A stretch of DNA of 64,000 bases from Holophaga foetida DSM 6591 (GCF_000242615.2 NZ_KI912268.1:325229-389228), one strand, 5' to 3'; counted from the stretch's first letter, positions 1 through 8,329 are shown. The notes: a model not told the origin generated them from the sequence alone. A program made the numbers and translations.

Positions 1-1185
1 TGGCTCACAGGCCTTGCAATCCAGGTGCTGAGTGCTCACCCACTTTTGCCAGCGGTCTCGATCCAGTTCCAGGGTGCCATCTTGCCGCAGGTGTCCCACA
101 TGGTTGGCGGGATCTTCAAATGCCACCGAGCACTTGTAGAGTGTTCCATCTGACCCCACGACCAGGGAGTTCTTCTTCGAGGCGTAGCAAACCTGACCAT
201 GCGCCACGAGGCTTTTCTGAACCAGTCTGTCGAGGTTGCCGTGTCTGGCAAAGTCCCGGCTGAGATCCATCTCCACGATCTTGGATACACCTGACTCGCA
301 CACCGAGAGGTGGTCGTCGTTGGGGCCACCGTATTTCCCGATGGGTCTGAAATAGATCCCGAATCGTATGTCTTCCCCGAAGTCCTGGGCCAAGGTTTCG
401 AAAAAGGCATCCATGAGGGGCAGGGACTCCGGATTGAAATTGATCCGGACCGATACCGTGAATTCCTCCCTTCGCGCCTTCATGGCCAGCAGGTTGTCGT
501 AGATGGTCTGGAAGGTTCTTCCGCCCCCGGCGAGGAAGCGGGTGGTGTCATGGACCGGGCCGGGGCCGTCCAGCGTGATCTGGAAATCCTGGATCTTTCT
601 TGGGAGAAGGGCATCCAGAGCCTTGGGGTTCAGGAGATAGGCATTCGTGGTCATCTGACTCCGATAGGGGAGTCCATGCCTGGCACAGCTTTCGAGGAAT
701 GCATCCGACAGCTCAAGCACGAGATCCTGGGCCAGGAGGGGCTCGCCTCCAAACCATCGAGTGTGCAAGCTGGACCACTCCTGTGCTCCGGTTTCGACGA
801 ATCGTTTGAGGCCTCCCGCAACCTCGGCCGTCATGCGTCCGCCGGCATGGCTCTCGTAGCAGTAGACGCATCTGAAATTACAGTCTTCGTGGGGCAGGAT
901 GATCAGATCCTGGTGTCCATGGTCGCCTTCCCTGGACAAGATTCCTTCCACCAGGGACCGCTCATCCAGGTCTGTCGGGGAATAGAAGCCGTTGGTGCAG
1001 AGTTCTTCCCACACCCCCCCTTCTGGGTTCTTCCCTGAATCCGGTTTTCCGACAAGTGCCTCAATCTCGCTGAATGTTTGGGCTGGAACCCGTGCCAATG
1101 CACCCATGAAACAATTGTGCAAAACCACGGTGTCTGAATCGAGTTGAAAGGCGGTTGTGTATCTTGATTTCTTCCAGACGCTCAT
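1..1185 (-). CDS. Radical SAM/SPASM protein, C-terminus cut by window edge
   Basis: The 395 visible residues read open to the window edge. The ATG at 1185 follows an AGAGGACAAC-type ribosome binding site. Residues 102-109 (CNFRCVYC) give the C-x3-C-x2-C motif that holds the radical-SAM 4Fe-4S cluster. A GGEP motif follows about 35-40 residues later, as in this superfamily. The last about 70 residues contain spaced cysteines (CYASKKN, YKCSVAF, CKAC) typical of a SPASM auxiliary-cluster domain, so little of the protein is probably missing. SPASM proteins often mature ribosomally made peptides or act as anaerobic sulfatase/dehydrogenase maturases; the substrate here is unknown. No precursor peptide gene was recognised in the 120 bp upstream, where an insertion sequence begins. 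Confidence 0.85.
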   Translation of the reverse strand, partial: MSVWKKSRYTTAFQLDSDTVVLHNCFMGALARVPAQTFSEIEALVGKPDSGKNPEGGVWEELCTNGFYSPTDLDERSLVEGILSREGDHGHQDLIILPHEDCNFRCVYCYESHAGGRMTAEVAGGLKRFVETGAQEWSSLHTRWFGGEPLLAQDLVLELSDAFLESCARHGLPYRSQMTTNAYLLNPKALDALLPRKIQDFQITLDGPGPVHDTTRFLAGGGRTFQTIYDNLLAMKARREEFTVSVRINFNPESLPLMDAFFETLAQDFGEDIRFGIYFRPIGKYGGPNDDHLSVCESGVSKIVEMDLSRDFARHGNLDRLVQKSLVAHGQVCYASKKNSLVVGSDGTLYKCSVAFEDPANHVGHLRQDGTLELDRDRWQKWVSTQHLDCKACEP

Positions 1186-1314
1186 GTTGTCCTCTTTTGA
1201 TTTTATTGATAATCATGTTTTTGAATGATGAAAATCGATAACATTAAGGAGTGCATGCCGTATTCTTGCGAGATGGTATAGGCTATGTATTAGATATGCA
1301 ATAGGAATGTCTTT

Positions 1315-2369
1315 CCCGATTATCCACATGCCTCCGAAACCAGGAGGCGGACAGGGTGAGGCGGGGTATTTGTGACTGCGGCGAACAAGGCAGGGAAGAT
1401 GGCCTGGAGGTTGAAGCGGCGATTGAAACGGAACTGGTGTTCGGCAAGGTATCTGGGCAGATGCCGTGCGCTGCACCAGCGACAGACGCCGAGGATGTTG
1501 CCCTTCAGGTTGGAGATGACGGTGTTCACGGCCTGAAAGGCCTCCATCTTGGAACCCTTCCAACCCCCTTCACTTTTGATGGGTTCGTGGGAGGCTCCAG
1601 ATGCGGCGACGCCACGAAAGCAGTGAAGGCCATCCGATACGACGTGAGTTCCAGGGTCCAGGGCCTTCTTGGCCCATGCCTCGATCGTCTCAATTTTGAA
1701 GTCCGTCACGGCTTTGAGCACGGTATAGATGACCTGCCTGTGGTTCTCCATCGCTGTTTGGACCGCAACCAGGAAGGGCTGCTTCCCGGGAGCCCCACGG
1801 CCACGCTTGCCTCCGTGGGTAGCTCCACCCGCATAGGCATCATCGATCTCAACCCGATCCTTGAGCTTCCGGCTCGATTCCGCAGCACTCATGGCGCAAA
1901 GGATCTTCTGCTTCAGGTAGTAGGCAGTGGGGTATCTGACACCCAGATAACGCTTGAGTTCCAGGGCAGAAATCGAGTGTTTGCCGTGTGAAAGCCGGTA
2001 CATGGCCTCGAACCAGGTCCTCAGTGGGAGGTGGCTGGACTCCATGACGGTCCCCACGGTGACAGATGTCTGGTGGTGGCAAGCCTTGCACTGGAACAAC
2101 TGCCGAGGAACCAAGAAGTAAGCCCCGCCACTACCACACTTCGGGCATTGGAACCCGTGTGGCCACTTTGCCTTCACCATTGCGTCCCTGCACTGCACTT
2201 CTGTGCCATACCGGGCTTGGAAATCCCGAAAGGACAGACCCTTCTGGAACTGGATCCGATTGATCGCCATGGAACACCTCCATGACTCGAAGGTTCGGTC
2301 CCATGGCGCGACAAATCCTGTCCAAAACCCGCCTCACCCAGAGGTTTCGGAGATACATGGATAATCGGG
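1315..2369 (-). mobile_element. IS1595-family insertion sequence with 28-bp inverted repeats and 8-bp target duplication
   Basis: The ends match as imperfect inverted repeats: TCCCGATTATCCA, five variable bases, then CTCCGAAACC (1314-1341 against 2370-2343), 24 of 28 positions identical. The 8-bp sequence ATGTCTTT lies directly outside each end (1307-1314 and 2370-2377), as expected for a target duplication of the length known for IS1595 elements. This fixes the element at 1315-2369, 1055 bp with one transposase gene. Intact ends, duplication and reading frame suggest a recent and possibly still active insertion. It lies between the 3' end of dnaE2 and the radical SAM gene. Confidence 0.9.
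1320..2270 (-). CDS. IS1595-family (ISXO2-like) transposase
   Basis: This 316-residue protein has an N-terminal zinc ribbon (CPKC about residues 43-46 and CKAC about 76-79). The ISXO2-like DDE catalytic core follows: the first Asp in VEIDDAYAGG, a second in VVSDGLHCF and a later basic segment ending in RFNRRFN. It catalyses cut-and-paste or replicative movement of the surrounding element. Its stop lies inside the left inverted repeat region, so the gene fills the element completely. Length and domain order are those of full-length family members and no frameshift is visible. Confidence 0.92.
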   Translation of the reverse strand: MAINRIQFQKGLSFRDFQARYGTEVQCRDAMVKAKWPHGFQCPKCGSGGAYFLVPRQLFQCKACHHQTSVTVGTVMESSHLPLRTWFEAMYRLSHGKHSISALELKRYLGVRYPTAYYLKQKILCAMSAAESSRKLKDRVEIDDAYAGGATHGGKRGRGAPGKQPFLVAVQTAMENHRQVIYTVLKAVTDFKIETIEAWAKKALDPGTHVVSDGLHCFRGVAASGASHEPIKSEGGWKGSKMEAFQAVNTVISNLKGNILGVCRWCSARHLPRYLAEHQFRFNRRFNLQAIFPALFAAVTNTPPHPVRLLVSEACG

Positions 2370-2407
2370 ATGTCTTTTGGGGGCACTTGGCGCCTTGTTC
2401 CCGCCTT

Positions 2408-5359
2408 CTACCCCTCCACCTCCAGCACCGTCAGCCCATCCTGCTTCGTGCTCTGGCCCAGGACGGGCACGACGTCTCCCACGCGGTAGGGCCTCTTGCG
2501 CCTGCGGAATGCTTCCGGGAAGGCCACGGCCTCGCAGAGGGCGGTCTCATCCTCGAAGGTGATGAACTGCATGGCCTCCCCACCAGGCCTGGACGAAGGG
2601 GACCGCCCGCTCGCAGGGCTCGCTCTGCGTCCCCCTCGTGCTCCCCCCGGCGCGTCCGGGCCAAGCCCGTCCTCGCCGACCGTCCGCACCGTCTTCTCTG
2701 CCACCACCAGGGCCCAGAAGCGCAGGCGCCGTCCCGGCACCTCTGCGTGGGCCGCCCGGTGGGTGCCGCCGCCGTGGCGCACCCGGGCCAGGGCCGCCGG
2801 GTGGATTTCCAAGGTGAGGCCCAGGGTCTCCAGTTCCAGTTCCGCCCGCTCGAAGGGGTCCGTGGGCCGGGGGCGGATGCCCCTGGGAACGCCCCCGAGG
2901 GGCGTCCATAGCAGGCGCGTGCGATCGCCATCCGGGGCCCAGCGGTCGAAGGCTCCCGCCGTGGTCAGGGCCTCCACCGTGGGCAGGGAGAGTTCCCTGC
3001 GGGACAGGAGCTCCTCCAGGCTGGCGAAGGGGCCATGCTCTTCCCGCTCCTTCAGGAGCCCCTTCACTTCCTCCTCCCGGGCCCCCTTCACCTGCATGAG
3101 GCCCACCCGGAGCCCCTGCTCTCCCTCGGCGTGAAACGCCCAGCGGGAGGCGTTGGCATCGGGCCCCCGAACCACCAGACGATGGCGCCGGGCGTCCCCC
3201 AGATAGGCGATGGCGGGATAGAAGCCCCCCTGGTTGGTGATGACGCTGGCGAAGAAGGCCGCCGGGTGGTGGGTCTTGAGCCAGGCGCTCTCGAAGCTCA
3301 CCTGGGCGTAGCTGGCGGAGTGGGGCTTGCAGAAGGAATAGCCGCGGAAGGTCTGAATCATGGACCAGACCTCGGAGGTGACTTCCGGGCTGACCCCCTG
3401 GGCGGCGCAGCCCTCCCGGAAGCGGGCCTCGAATGCCGGGAGCTTGCGACCGCAGTCGGGCTTGCCCAGGAGCTTGCGGAGACGGTCCGCCTCCTCGTGG
3501 TTCCACCCCGCCAGGGCCATGGAGACCCGCACCACGTCCTCCTGGTAGACCAGCACCCCGAAGCTCTCGGAGAGCAGTTCCCCCAGGGCCGGGTGGGATG
3601 GGGTGTAGACCTCTTCGCCCCGGATGCGCCGCACGTAGGCGTCGATCCAGTGGTGGGCCGCTGGCCGGATGAGGCTGGAGTGGATCACCAGGGTTTCGAA
3701 GTCCCCTCGCCCCACCCGCTGCTGGAGCTGGCGGGTGGCGGGGCTCTCCACGTAGAAGACCCCCATGCTCTCCCCGGCGCCGAGCTTGTGCTGGGTCTCC
3801 GGGTCCTGGCGGGCGTGCTGGTCCAGGCGAGGGGGAACGCGATCCCCCAGGACAGCGCAGGCGTCCCGGATCACCGCCAGACTGCGGTTCCCCAGGAGGT
3901 CGATCTTCACCAGCCCGTAGTTCTCCACACCATCCTTGTCCCACTGGGTGATGCTCACACCCTCCTTGGCGGGGGCTGGCTGGAAGGGAGCGTGCTCCCA
4001 GAGGGGGCCGGGGCTGATGACGGTGCCCCCGGGATGCACGGAGAACTGGCAGAAGTGGCCCTCCAGGGCCGAGGCCTGGGCCAGGATGGGTGCCCAGGCC
4101 GGGTTCTGGGCGGCCTTCTCCAGGCCCCCGTCCCAGCCCCGCACCAGCTGGGCCAGGGTTTTGAGTTCCGCCTCGGGGCGCCCATGGGCCATGGCTACAC
4201 CCCGCAGGGCGGACTTGGGCTGGTAGAAGACATGGTTGGAGACCATGGCCACCCGCTCCCGTCCATAGCGCTCGAAGACCGACTGGATGACCCGCTCACG
4301 CTCGTCCCAGGCAAAATCGATATCCAGGTCCGGGGGATCCACCCGGGCTTCCGACAGAAACCGCTCGAACATCAGATGGGTACCGATTGGATCCACGTTG
4401 GTCAACTCAAGCGCATAGCTGACGATGGAGGCGGCCCCGCTGCCCCGGCCGCAGGTGCGGGTCACCAGGCCCGAGGGCCGCAGGTGCCCCACGATGTCCC
4501 GCACCAGCAGGAAGTAGTTGGCGAAGCCCTTGCTGCGGATCAGATCAAGTTCATGGGCCACGCGGTTCTCGATCTCGCCGCCGATCCGGGCGTAGCGCCT
4601 GGGCAGGCCCTCCTGGACGGCGGCCCGCAGGGCCTCGTCGGGATCCCGGCCATCGAGCCCCAGAGGTCCCGCGCTCACCCAGGCTCCCCAGTGGATCTTC
4701 CAGGGCGCGATGCGCTCCTGGAGGGCCTGGGTGCTGAGGGCGATGCGGGGCTCGGCCCAGGGGAAGCGACCCTCCCAGGTAGCCCGGTCCAGGGCCCCGT
4801 CCCGCTCGTCCCACAGGGGCTCGGTACGAACCACGGTGGACTGGGTGGCCATGGCCCGCTTGAGACGGTGGAACTCGAAGCCCGCCGGAGTGCGGAAGCG
4901 CAGCACCTGGGGGGCCACCACCTCGTGACCCAGGCGCAGGGCTTCGGCGACCTCCCGGTGCCTGCGGGGGTGGGCCAGGAGGGCCCCCTGGAAGCCGTTT
5001 CGGGCCAGGTGCTCCAGGCCTTCCAAGGTCGAGGCCAGGAGGGCGCAGTCCCGGGGGAGCTCGCCGGGGCCGCCGTGGGCTTGGTCCGTCAGGAGGCGGC
5101 AGAGCCCGGCGTAGCCCGTGTCAGAGAAGGGAAGCGCCCCGTAAGCGTGCCCCTCCCACGTGAAGCGGCAGCCCACATGGAGAGATACGGAAGCCTTCTG
5201 GAAGGCCAGCTCCTCCCGCAGCCTCGGATATCCCTGAAGTCCCCGATCCCAGATCACCGCATGGTCATACCCCAGGCGCGGAATGAGCCTCGCCAGCTGT
5301 TCCGCCGTGTAGATGCCTTCACCGGCACTGAAATCGGTAATCACGAAGAGGAGGGACAT
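2408..5359 (-). CDS. dnaE2: Error-prone DNA polymerase III alpha subunit, DnaE2 type
   Basis: A C-family polymerase used for translesion synthesis, normally with ImuB. The PDLDIDF motif carries the catalytic aspartates of the palm, followed by the usual DERERVIQSVFERYG segment; fingers, a helix-hairpin-helix region and a C-terminal OB fold (FITFEDETALCEAVAF) follow. About 983 residues is slightly short for DnaE2 (about 1,020-1,080). The N-terminal PHP domain looks reduced: the usual His-x-His opening and TDHG motif appear as ITDFSAGEG and IWDRG. I placed the start at MSLLFVITDF because the upstream codons come from a repeat; TTG or ATG starts further out are possible. imuB lies 430 bp upstream on the same strand, with a repeat array between. 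Confidence 0.9.
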   Translation of the reverse strand: MSLLFVITDFSAGEGIYTAEQLARLIPRLGYDHAVIWDRGLQGYPRLREELAFQKASVSLHVGCRFTWEGHAYGALPFSDTGYAGLCRLLTDQAHGGPGELPRDCALLASTLEGLEHLARNGFQGALLAHPRRHREVAEALRLGHEVVAPQVLRFRTPAGFEFHRLKRAMATQSTVVRTEPLWDERDGALDRATWEGRFPWAEPRIALSTQALQERIAPWKIHWGAWVSAGPLGLDGRDPDEALRAAVQEGLPRRYARIGGEIENRVAHELDLIRSKGFANYFLLVRDIVGHLRPSGLVTRTCGRGSGAASIVSYALELTNVDPIGTHLMFERFLSEARVDPPDLDIDFAWDERERVIQSVFERYGRERVAMVSNHVFYQPKSALRGVAMAHGRPEAELKTLAQLVRGWDGGLEKAAQNPAWAPILAQASALEGHFCQFSVHPGGTVISPGPLWEHAPFQPAPAKEGVSITQWDKDGVENYGLVKIDLLGNRSLAVIRDACAVLGDRVPPRLDQHARQDPETQHKLGAGESMGVFYVESPATRQLQQRVGRGDFETLVIHSSLIRPAAHHWIDAYVRRIRGEEVYTPSHPALGELLSESFGVLVYQEDVVRVSMALAGWNHEEADRLRKLLGKPDCGRKLPAFEARFREGCAAQGVSPEVTSEVWSMIQTFRGYSFCKPHSASYAQVSFESAWLKTHHPAAFFASVITNQGGFYPAIAYLGDARRHRLVVRGPDANASRWAFHAEGEQGLRVGLMQVKGAREEEVKGLLKEREEHGPFASLEELLSRRELSLPTVEALTTAGAFDRWAPDGDRTRLLWTPLGGVPRGIRPRPTDPFERAELELETLGLTLEIHPAALARVRHGGGTHRAAHAEVPGRRLRFWALVVAEKTVRTVGEDGLGPDAPGGARGGRRASPASGRSPSSRPGGEAMQFITFEDETALCEAVAFPEAFRRRKRPYRVGDVVPVLGQSTKQDGLTVLEVEG

Positions 5360-5378
5360 GGGGAAGGCCAAAAAGATC

Positions 5379-5785
5379 AAAAGAGTCAACGCAGAGGGCG
5401 CAGAGGGTGAAAAGAAAGGGCGCAGAGAAAAGCAAAAGCAAGGAAAGAGGGAGAGAAGGGTGAAAATGTGAAAAAGGTGGGGACGTGTACGGGGGGCACT
5501 GGGCTTGGTTCATCCAAGTCTGGGGCTCTGGCCAGGTTCTGGAGGGGAGGGGGGCCTGAGGCAAGCTTGCTTGCCGATGGCACCCCTCCCCTCCAGAACG
5601 CACGCAGCTATCGCTGCGTGCCCCCGCGAAGCGGGGCAGGTCAGGGCACCTGAGTGGGCATGAGTGTCCGCAAGGCTCTCTTTGCCCTCTCTTTTTGCTT
5701 TTCTCCGCGCCCTCTGCGTTGAATCTGTTCGCTTTTCCTTTCTTTGCTTTTCCTTGGTGCCCTTTGTGTCTTTGTGGTGGAAGTA
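5379..5785. repeat. Composite inverted-repeat region between imuB and dnaE2
   Basis: The outer arms are copies of the dispersed CGCAGAGGGCGCAGAG repeat: forward at about 5379-5450 and inverted at about 5685-5727, the latter followed by a pyrimidine-rich tail. Inside is a perfect 17-bp inverted pair (5536-5552 with 5583-5599, GTTCTGGAGGGGAGGGG and its complement) around a loop that itself contains GGCAAGCTTGCTTGCC. Two more small hairpins follow: GCACGCAGC/GCTGCGTGC near 5600-5622 and CCCCGC/GCGGGG near 5622-5636. No credible gene was found here. It may be a nested MITE-like insertion or a structured untranslated region between imuB and dnaE2. Confidence 0.75.
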
Positions 5786-5791
5786 ATGCTT

Positions 5792-6928
5792 TTAAATGAT
5801 TGAAAAACCAGGCATTACTGGTCGATCGGGGAATCGTTGCCGCAGTCGGGCCAGGGCGGGCTCCAGGGCGCCCAGCTTGCGGGTGAGGCTGGATTCGAAG
5901 AGGCCCTGGGGGCGGCCCAGGCCCCAGGCCACCCGCAGCTCCAGGCGGTGAACCAGGATGCGCCGCTGGCAGCTGACCCGAAAGGCGCTTTCCACGGTGC
6001 GGGAGAGTTCCAGGGGGGGCGTGGTGAGGCTGTCCAGGGGGGCCACCCAGTGGTGGGCCTCGCCATCCACGTCCCACCAGTTCAGCTGGAGCCGCCGGGG
6101 GGAGCGGGGCTCGCTCCACAGCTTCTCCAGGCACCAGGCCGCCAGGGAGACTTCCTCCGGCAGGCGGGGAGGTTCCAGGCGCCAGGGGTGGCTGGATTCG
6201 CCGGGCGGCTCCGCCAGGAGGGGCAGGCGGGGGCGGTCCTGGCCCCGGGCCCGGTCCAGGAGCTGGCGGGCCTCGGGTTCGGGCAGCAGACGGGTCAGGG
6301 TGGGCAGGGGCATGGGCTGGAGATCCCCCACCAGCCGGAGCCCCAGGCGCCGCAGTCTTGAGGCTGCCCTCAGGTTCAGATCCGGCAGCCGGGCCAGGGG
6401 ATGGGGGGCCAGGAAGCTGGCTTCATGGCCCCCGGGCACCCACTCCAGCTGGTGCTCCATGCGGGCCGCCAGCTGGGCGGCGGCGGCGCTTTCGGACAGG
6501 CCGCCATGGCTCTCCCAGCCCTCCTGTTGGGCCAGCTCCCGGCGCAACTTCCAGGCGGCATCCCGCACGGGGCCGAAGAGACGGTCCGTGCCCTTCAGTT
6601 CCAGCAGGGCCTCCCCCATGCGTCCCAGGAGCCCCTGGGGACTCCAGTGGGAGAGGAAGTCCTTGAGGCTCATCTGGGCCTCCCACCAGGTCTGGGGGGT
6701 CGGGTCCAGCACCCGTAGGCCCGGCAGATGACGCAGGGCATGATCCATTGGATCACCTGACGAGACGCCCGCTGCCCTTGCCAGCCGATTCACCAGCCAC
6801 AGGCAGGGGGTGCGCCCCCCCTGGGGGCTCAGGAAGGCCAGGGGGCGGTCCCGCAAAGTCCTTTCCCGCTGGCAGGCCAGCTGGAAAGGTAACTCCGGAA
6901 CCCACATTGCCAGCACCCCCACCTCCAT
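5792..6928 (-). CDS. imuB: ImuB-like inactive Y-family polymerase homologue
   Basis: About 378 residues from MEVGVLAMWVPELP. ImuB bridges DnaE2 and the sliding clamp in mutasomes and resembles Y-family polymerases without catalytic acids. Here the first palm motif reads AMWVPELPFQLA, with no metal-binding Asp, and the second reads LLELKGTDRLFG, the ImuB form of the usual SxDE motif. The helix-hairpin-helix region (LRRLGLRLVGDLQPMPLPTL) is present. It is shorter than typical ImuB (about 450-500). The longer frame starts eight codons earlier (MPRRSGAA, 6952). No imuA or lexA gene adjoins. An inverted GTTCC-ACC-GGAAC lies upstream. Confidence 0.85.
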   Translation of the reverse strand: MEVGVLAMWVPELPFQLACQRERTLRDRPLAFLSPQGGRTPCLWLVNRLARAAGVSSGDPMDHALRHLPGLRVLDPTPQTWWEAQMSLKDFLSHWSPQGLLGRMGEALLELKGTDRLFGPVRDAAWKLRRELAQQEGWESHGGLSESAAAAQLAARMEHQLEWVPGGHEASFLAPHPLARLPDLNLRAASRLRRLGLRLVGDLQPMPLPTLTRLLPEPEARQLLDRARGQDRPRLPLLAEPPGESSHPWRLEPPRLPEEVSLAAWCLEKLWSEPRSPRRLQLNWWDVDGEAHHWVAPLDSLTTPPLELSRTVESAFRVSCQRRILVHRLELRVAWGLGRPQGLFESSLTRKLGALEPALARLRQRFPDRPVMPGFSII

Positions 6929-6996
6929 AGCGGCCCCGGAGCGTCGGGGCATCCCCTAGCTTAGCGAATAAAAAACGAAAGTCAAGACGGGGCGAG

Positions 6997-7009
6997 GTTC
7001 CACCGGAAC
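6997..7009. promoter_or_regulatory. Candidate operator upstream of imuB
   Basis: GTTCC-ACC-GGAAC is a perfect 5-bp inverted repeat in the 139-bp gap between the imuB start and the next divergent gene. SOS control of imuB/dnaE2 is common, but LexA sites differ widely between phyla and this sequence is not one I recognise as established. The call rests only on symmetry and position. Confidence 0.3.
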
Positions 7010-7067
7010 TTAGACCCGCTACAACGCATCGAATAACTTGAGATATCCTGTAATGAGAGGAATCCCC

Positions 7068-7409
7068 ATGATCCTGTCTGCCCTTTTGTACCTCAGTCTT
7101 TCGGTGCTTCCGGAGGAGATGGCCCCCCTTCCCAAGACGCCACCCCGCGAGATGACGGCGCCGGAGGCTGCTCCCAAGGCGGCAGAATCCCAGGAGGCCG
7201 GACCCCGGAAGATCGGGCGCAAGGCGGGGCAGACGGTGCGCAAGACGGGGCAGGCCATTGGCAAGGCTGGCAAGCAGGTGGGCGAGACCGTCAAGGCGGG
7301 AGCCCAGAAAGTAGGGCAGGTGGTCAAGGAGGGCGGCGAGAAGGTGGGGAAGGCCGCAACGGAGCTGGGGAAGGGCATCAAGGAAGGTGTCAAGGGTGGA
7401 AGCGAGTAA
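7068..7409 (+). CDS. Small secreted lysine/glycine-rich protein with LEA-like repeats
   Basis: 113 residues from the ATG at 7068, which follows GAGAGGAATCCCC; two upstream ATGs in frame lack a better site. The N-terminus MILSALLYLSLSVLPEE resembles a short signal peptide. From about residue 50 to the end the protein is a run of short K-x-G-x-x-V/T-G-K-like units (KAGQTVRKTGQ, KAGKQVGET, KAGAQKVGQ, KEGGEKVGK). This is the low-complexity amphipathic pattern of late-embryogenesis-abundant-like stress proteins. Function is not known; membrane or desiccation protection is a guess. The next gene starts 32 bp downstream on the same strand. Confidence 0.65.
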   Translation: MILSALLYLSLSVLPEEMAPLPKTPPREMTAPEAAPKAAESQEAGPRKIGRKAGQTVRKTGQAIGKAGKQVGETVKAGAQKVGQVVKEGGEKVGKAATELGKGIKEGVKGGSE

Positions 7410-7441
7410 GGGACGGGGGTTCCGTTCCGGAAAGGCCCGTC

Positions 7442-8299
7442 ATGCCTCCCCTGCCGCTTCAGGCTTATCGGGATCTGGTTGCCATCGACCTTCCCTGGTC
7501 TCGTCCCTGTCCCTGTGAAGGGGAGGAGGCCCAGGCCGTCCTGGAACGAGTCCTGGACTTTCTGGGGGCCGGAGAGGGCTTCCGGGAACCGCGTCGCCTG
7601 TTGAGGGGGCTCCTGAACCGGCGACCCCCTGGGAATTGGTCCGAAGAGCTCCTGGTGGAACTGGATCGGCTCCTGTGGGCGGAGCGGCTGGCGGGGGGCT
7701 GGGTGGAGGCGGATGCCCTGCCTTCGGTGCGGGAGTCCTTCGGCTACGGAGCTTCCGGCCGCCTGATCCTCTGGCGGGGTGACATCACGCGCCTCGGGGT
7801 CGATGCCATCGTGAACGCCGCCAACAGTGAACTCCTGGGCTGCTTCTCCCCCCTCCACGCGTGCATCGACAATGCCATCCACTCTGCCGCCGGGCCCAGG
7901 CTCCGGGAGGACTGCGCCAGGATCATGGCCCTCCAGGGGGAGCCCGAACCCACCGGGACCGCCAAGCTCACCCGGGCCTACAACCTGCCGTCCCGCTTTG
8001 TGCTCCACACCGTGGGGCCCATCGTCCAGGGCAGGCTCACCGCTGAACACCGGAGGCTCCTGGCCTCCTGTTACACCGCCTGTCTGGACCTTGCTGCACA
8101 GGTGGAGGAGATTCGGACCCTGGCCTTCTGCGGGATTTCCACCGGGGTCTTCGGCTTCCCGGCGGAGGAGGCGGCGCCCATCGCCCTGGAAACGGTTTCC
8201 CGATGGCTGGAGCGTTACCCGGACCGCTTCAAAAGCATCCTCTTCAACGTCTACACCGAGGAGGATCATGAACGCTATCGGCGCCTCTTCCTGCGCTGA
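7442..8299 (+). CDS. Zinc-type macrodomain protein-ADP-ribose hydrolase
   Basis: 285 residues. Residues about 105-285 form a macrodomain: WRGDITRLGVDAIVNAAN at the ADP-ribose pocket, FCGISTGVFGFP for the phosphate loop, and a C-terminal segment ending FNVYTEEDHERY. The insert GCFSPLHACIDNAIH (Cys134, His139, Cys141) is the hallmark of the zinc-containing class described in Staphylococcus and Streptococcus, which reverses ADP-ribosylation. In those bacteria the gene sits with a SirTM sirtuin and lipoylated GcvH-like protein; none of these partners is visible here. The 100-residue helical N-terminal region is typical of this class. Confidence 0.88.
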   Translation: MPPLPLQAYRDLVAIDLPWSRPCPCEGEEAQAVLERVLDFLGAGEGFREPRRLLRGLLNRRPPGNWSEELLVELDRLLWAERLAGGWVEADALPSVRESFGYGASGRLILWRGDITRLGVDAIVNAANSELLGCFSPLHACIDNAIHSAAGPRLREDCARIMALQGEPEPTGTAKLTRAYNLPSRFVLHTVGPIVQGRLTAEHRRLLASCYTACLDLAAQVEEIRTLAFCGISTGVFGFPAEEAAPIALETVSRWLERYPDRFKSILFNVYTEEDHERYRRLFLR

Positions 8300-8329
8300 G
8301 CGGAATCGGTGGAAGTCCGTCAGGCTGTG

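Noticed and set aside
3035..5410. 791-codon frame on the + strand opposite dnaE2
   Set aside because: It is the GC-rich shadow of dnaE2. It has no domain pattern and its length follows codon bias of the real gene.
5379..5785. CRISPR-like array in the repeat region
   Set aside because: Repeats are inverted and nested, not direct with regular spacers, and no cas genes are nearby.
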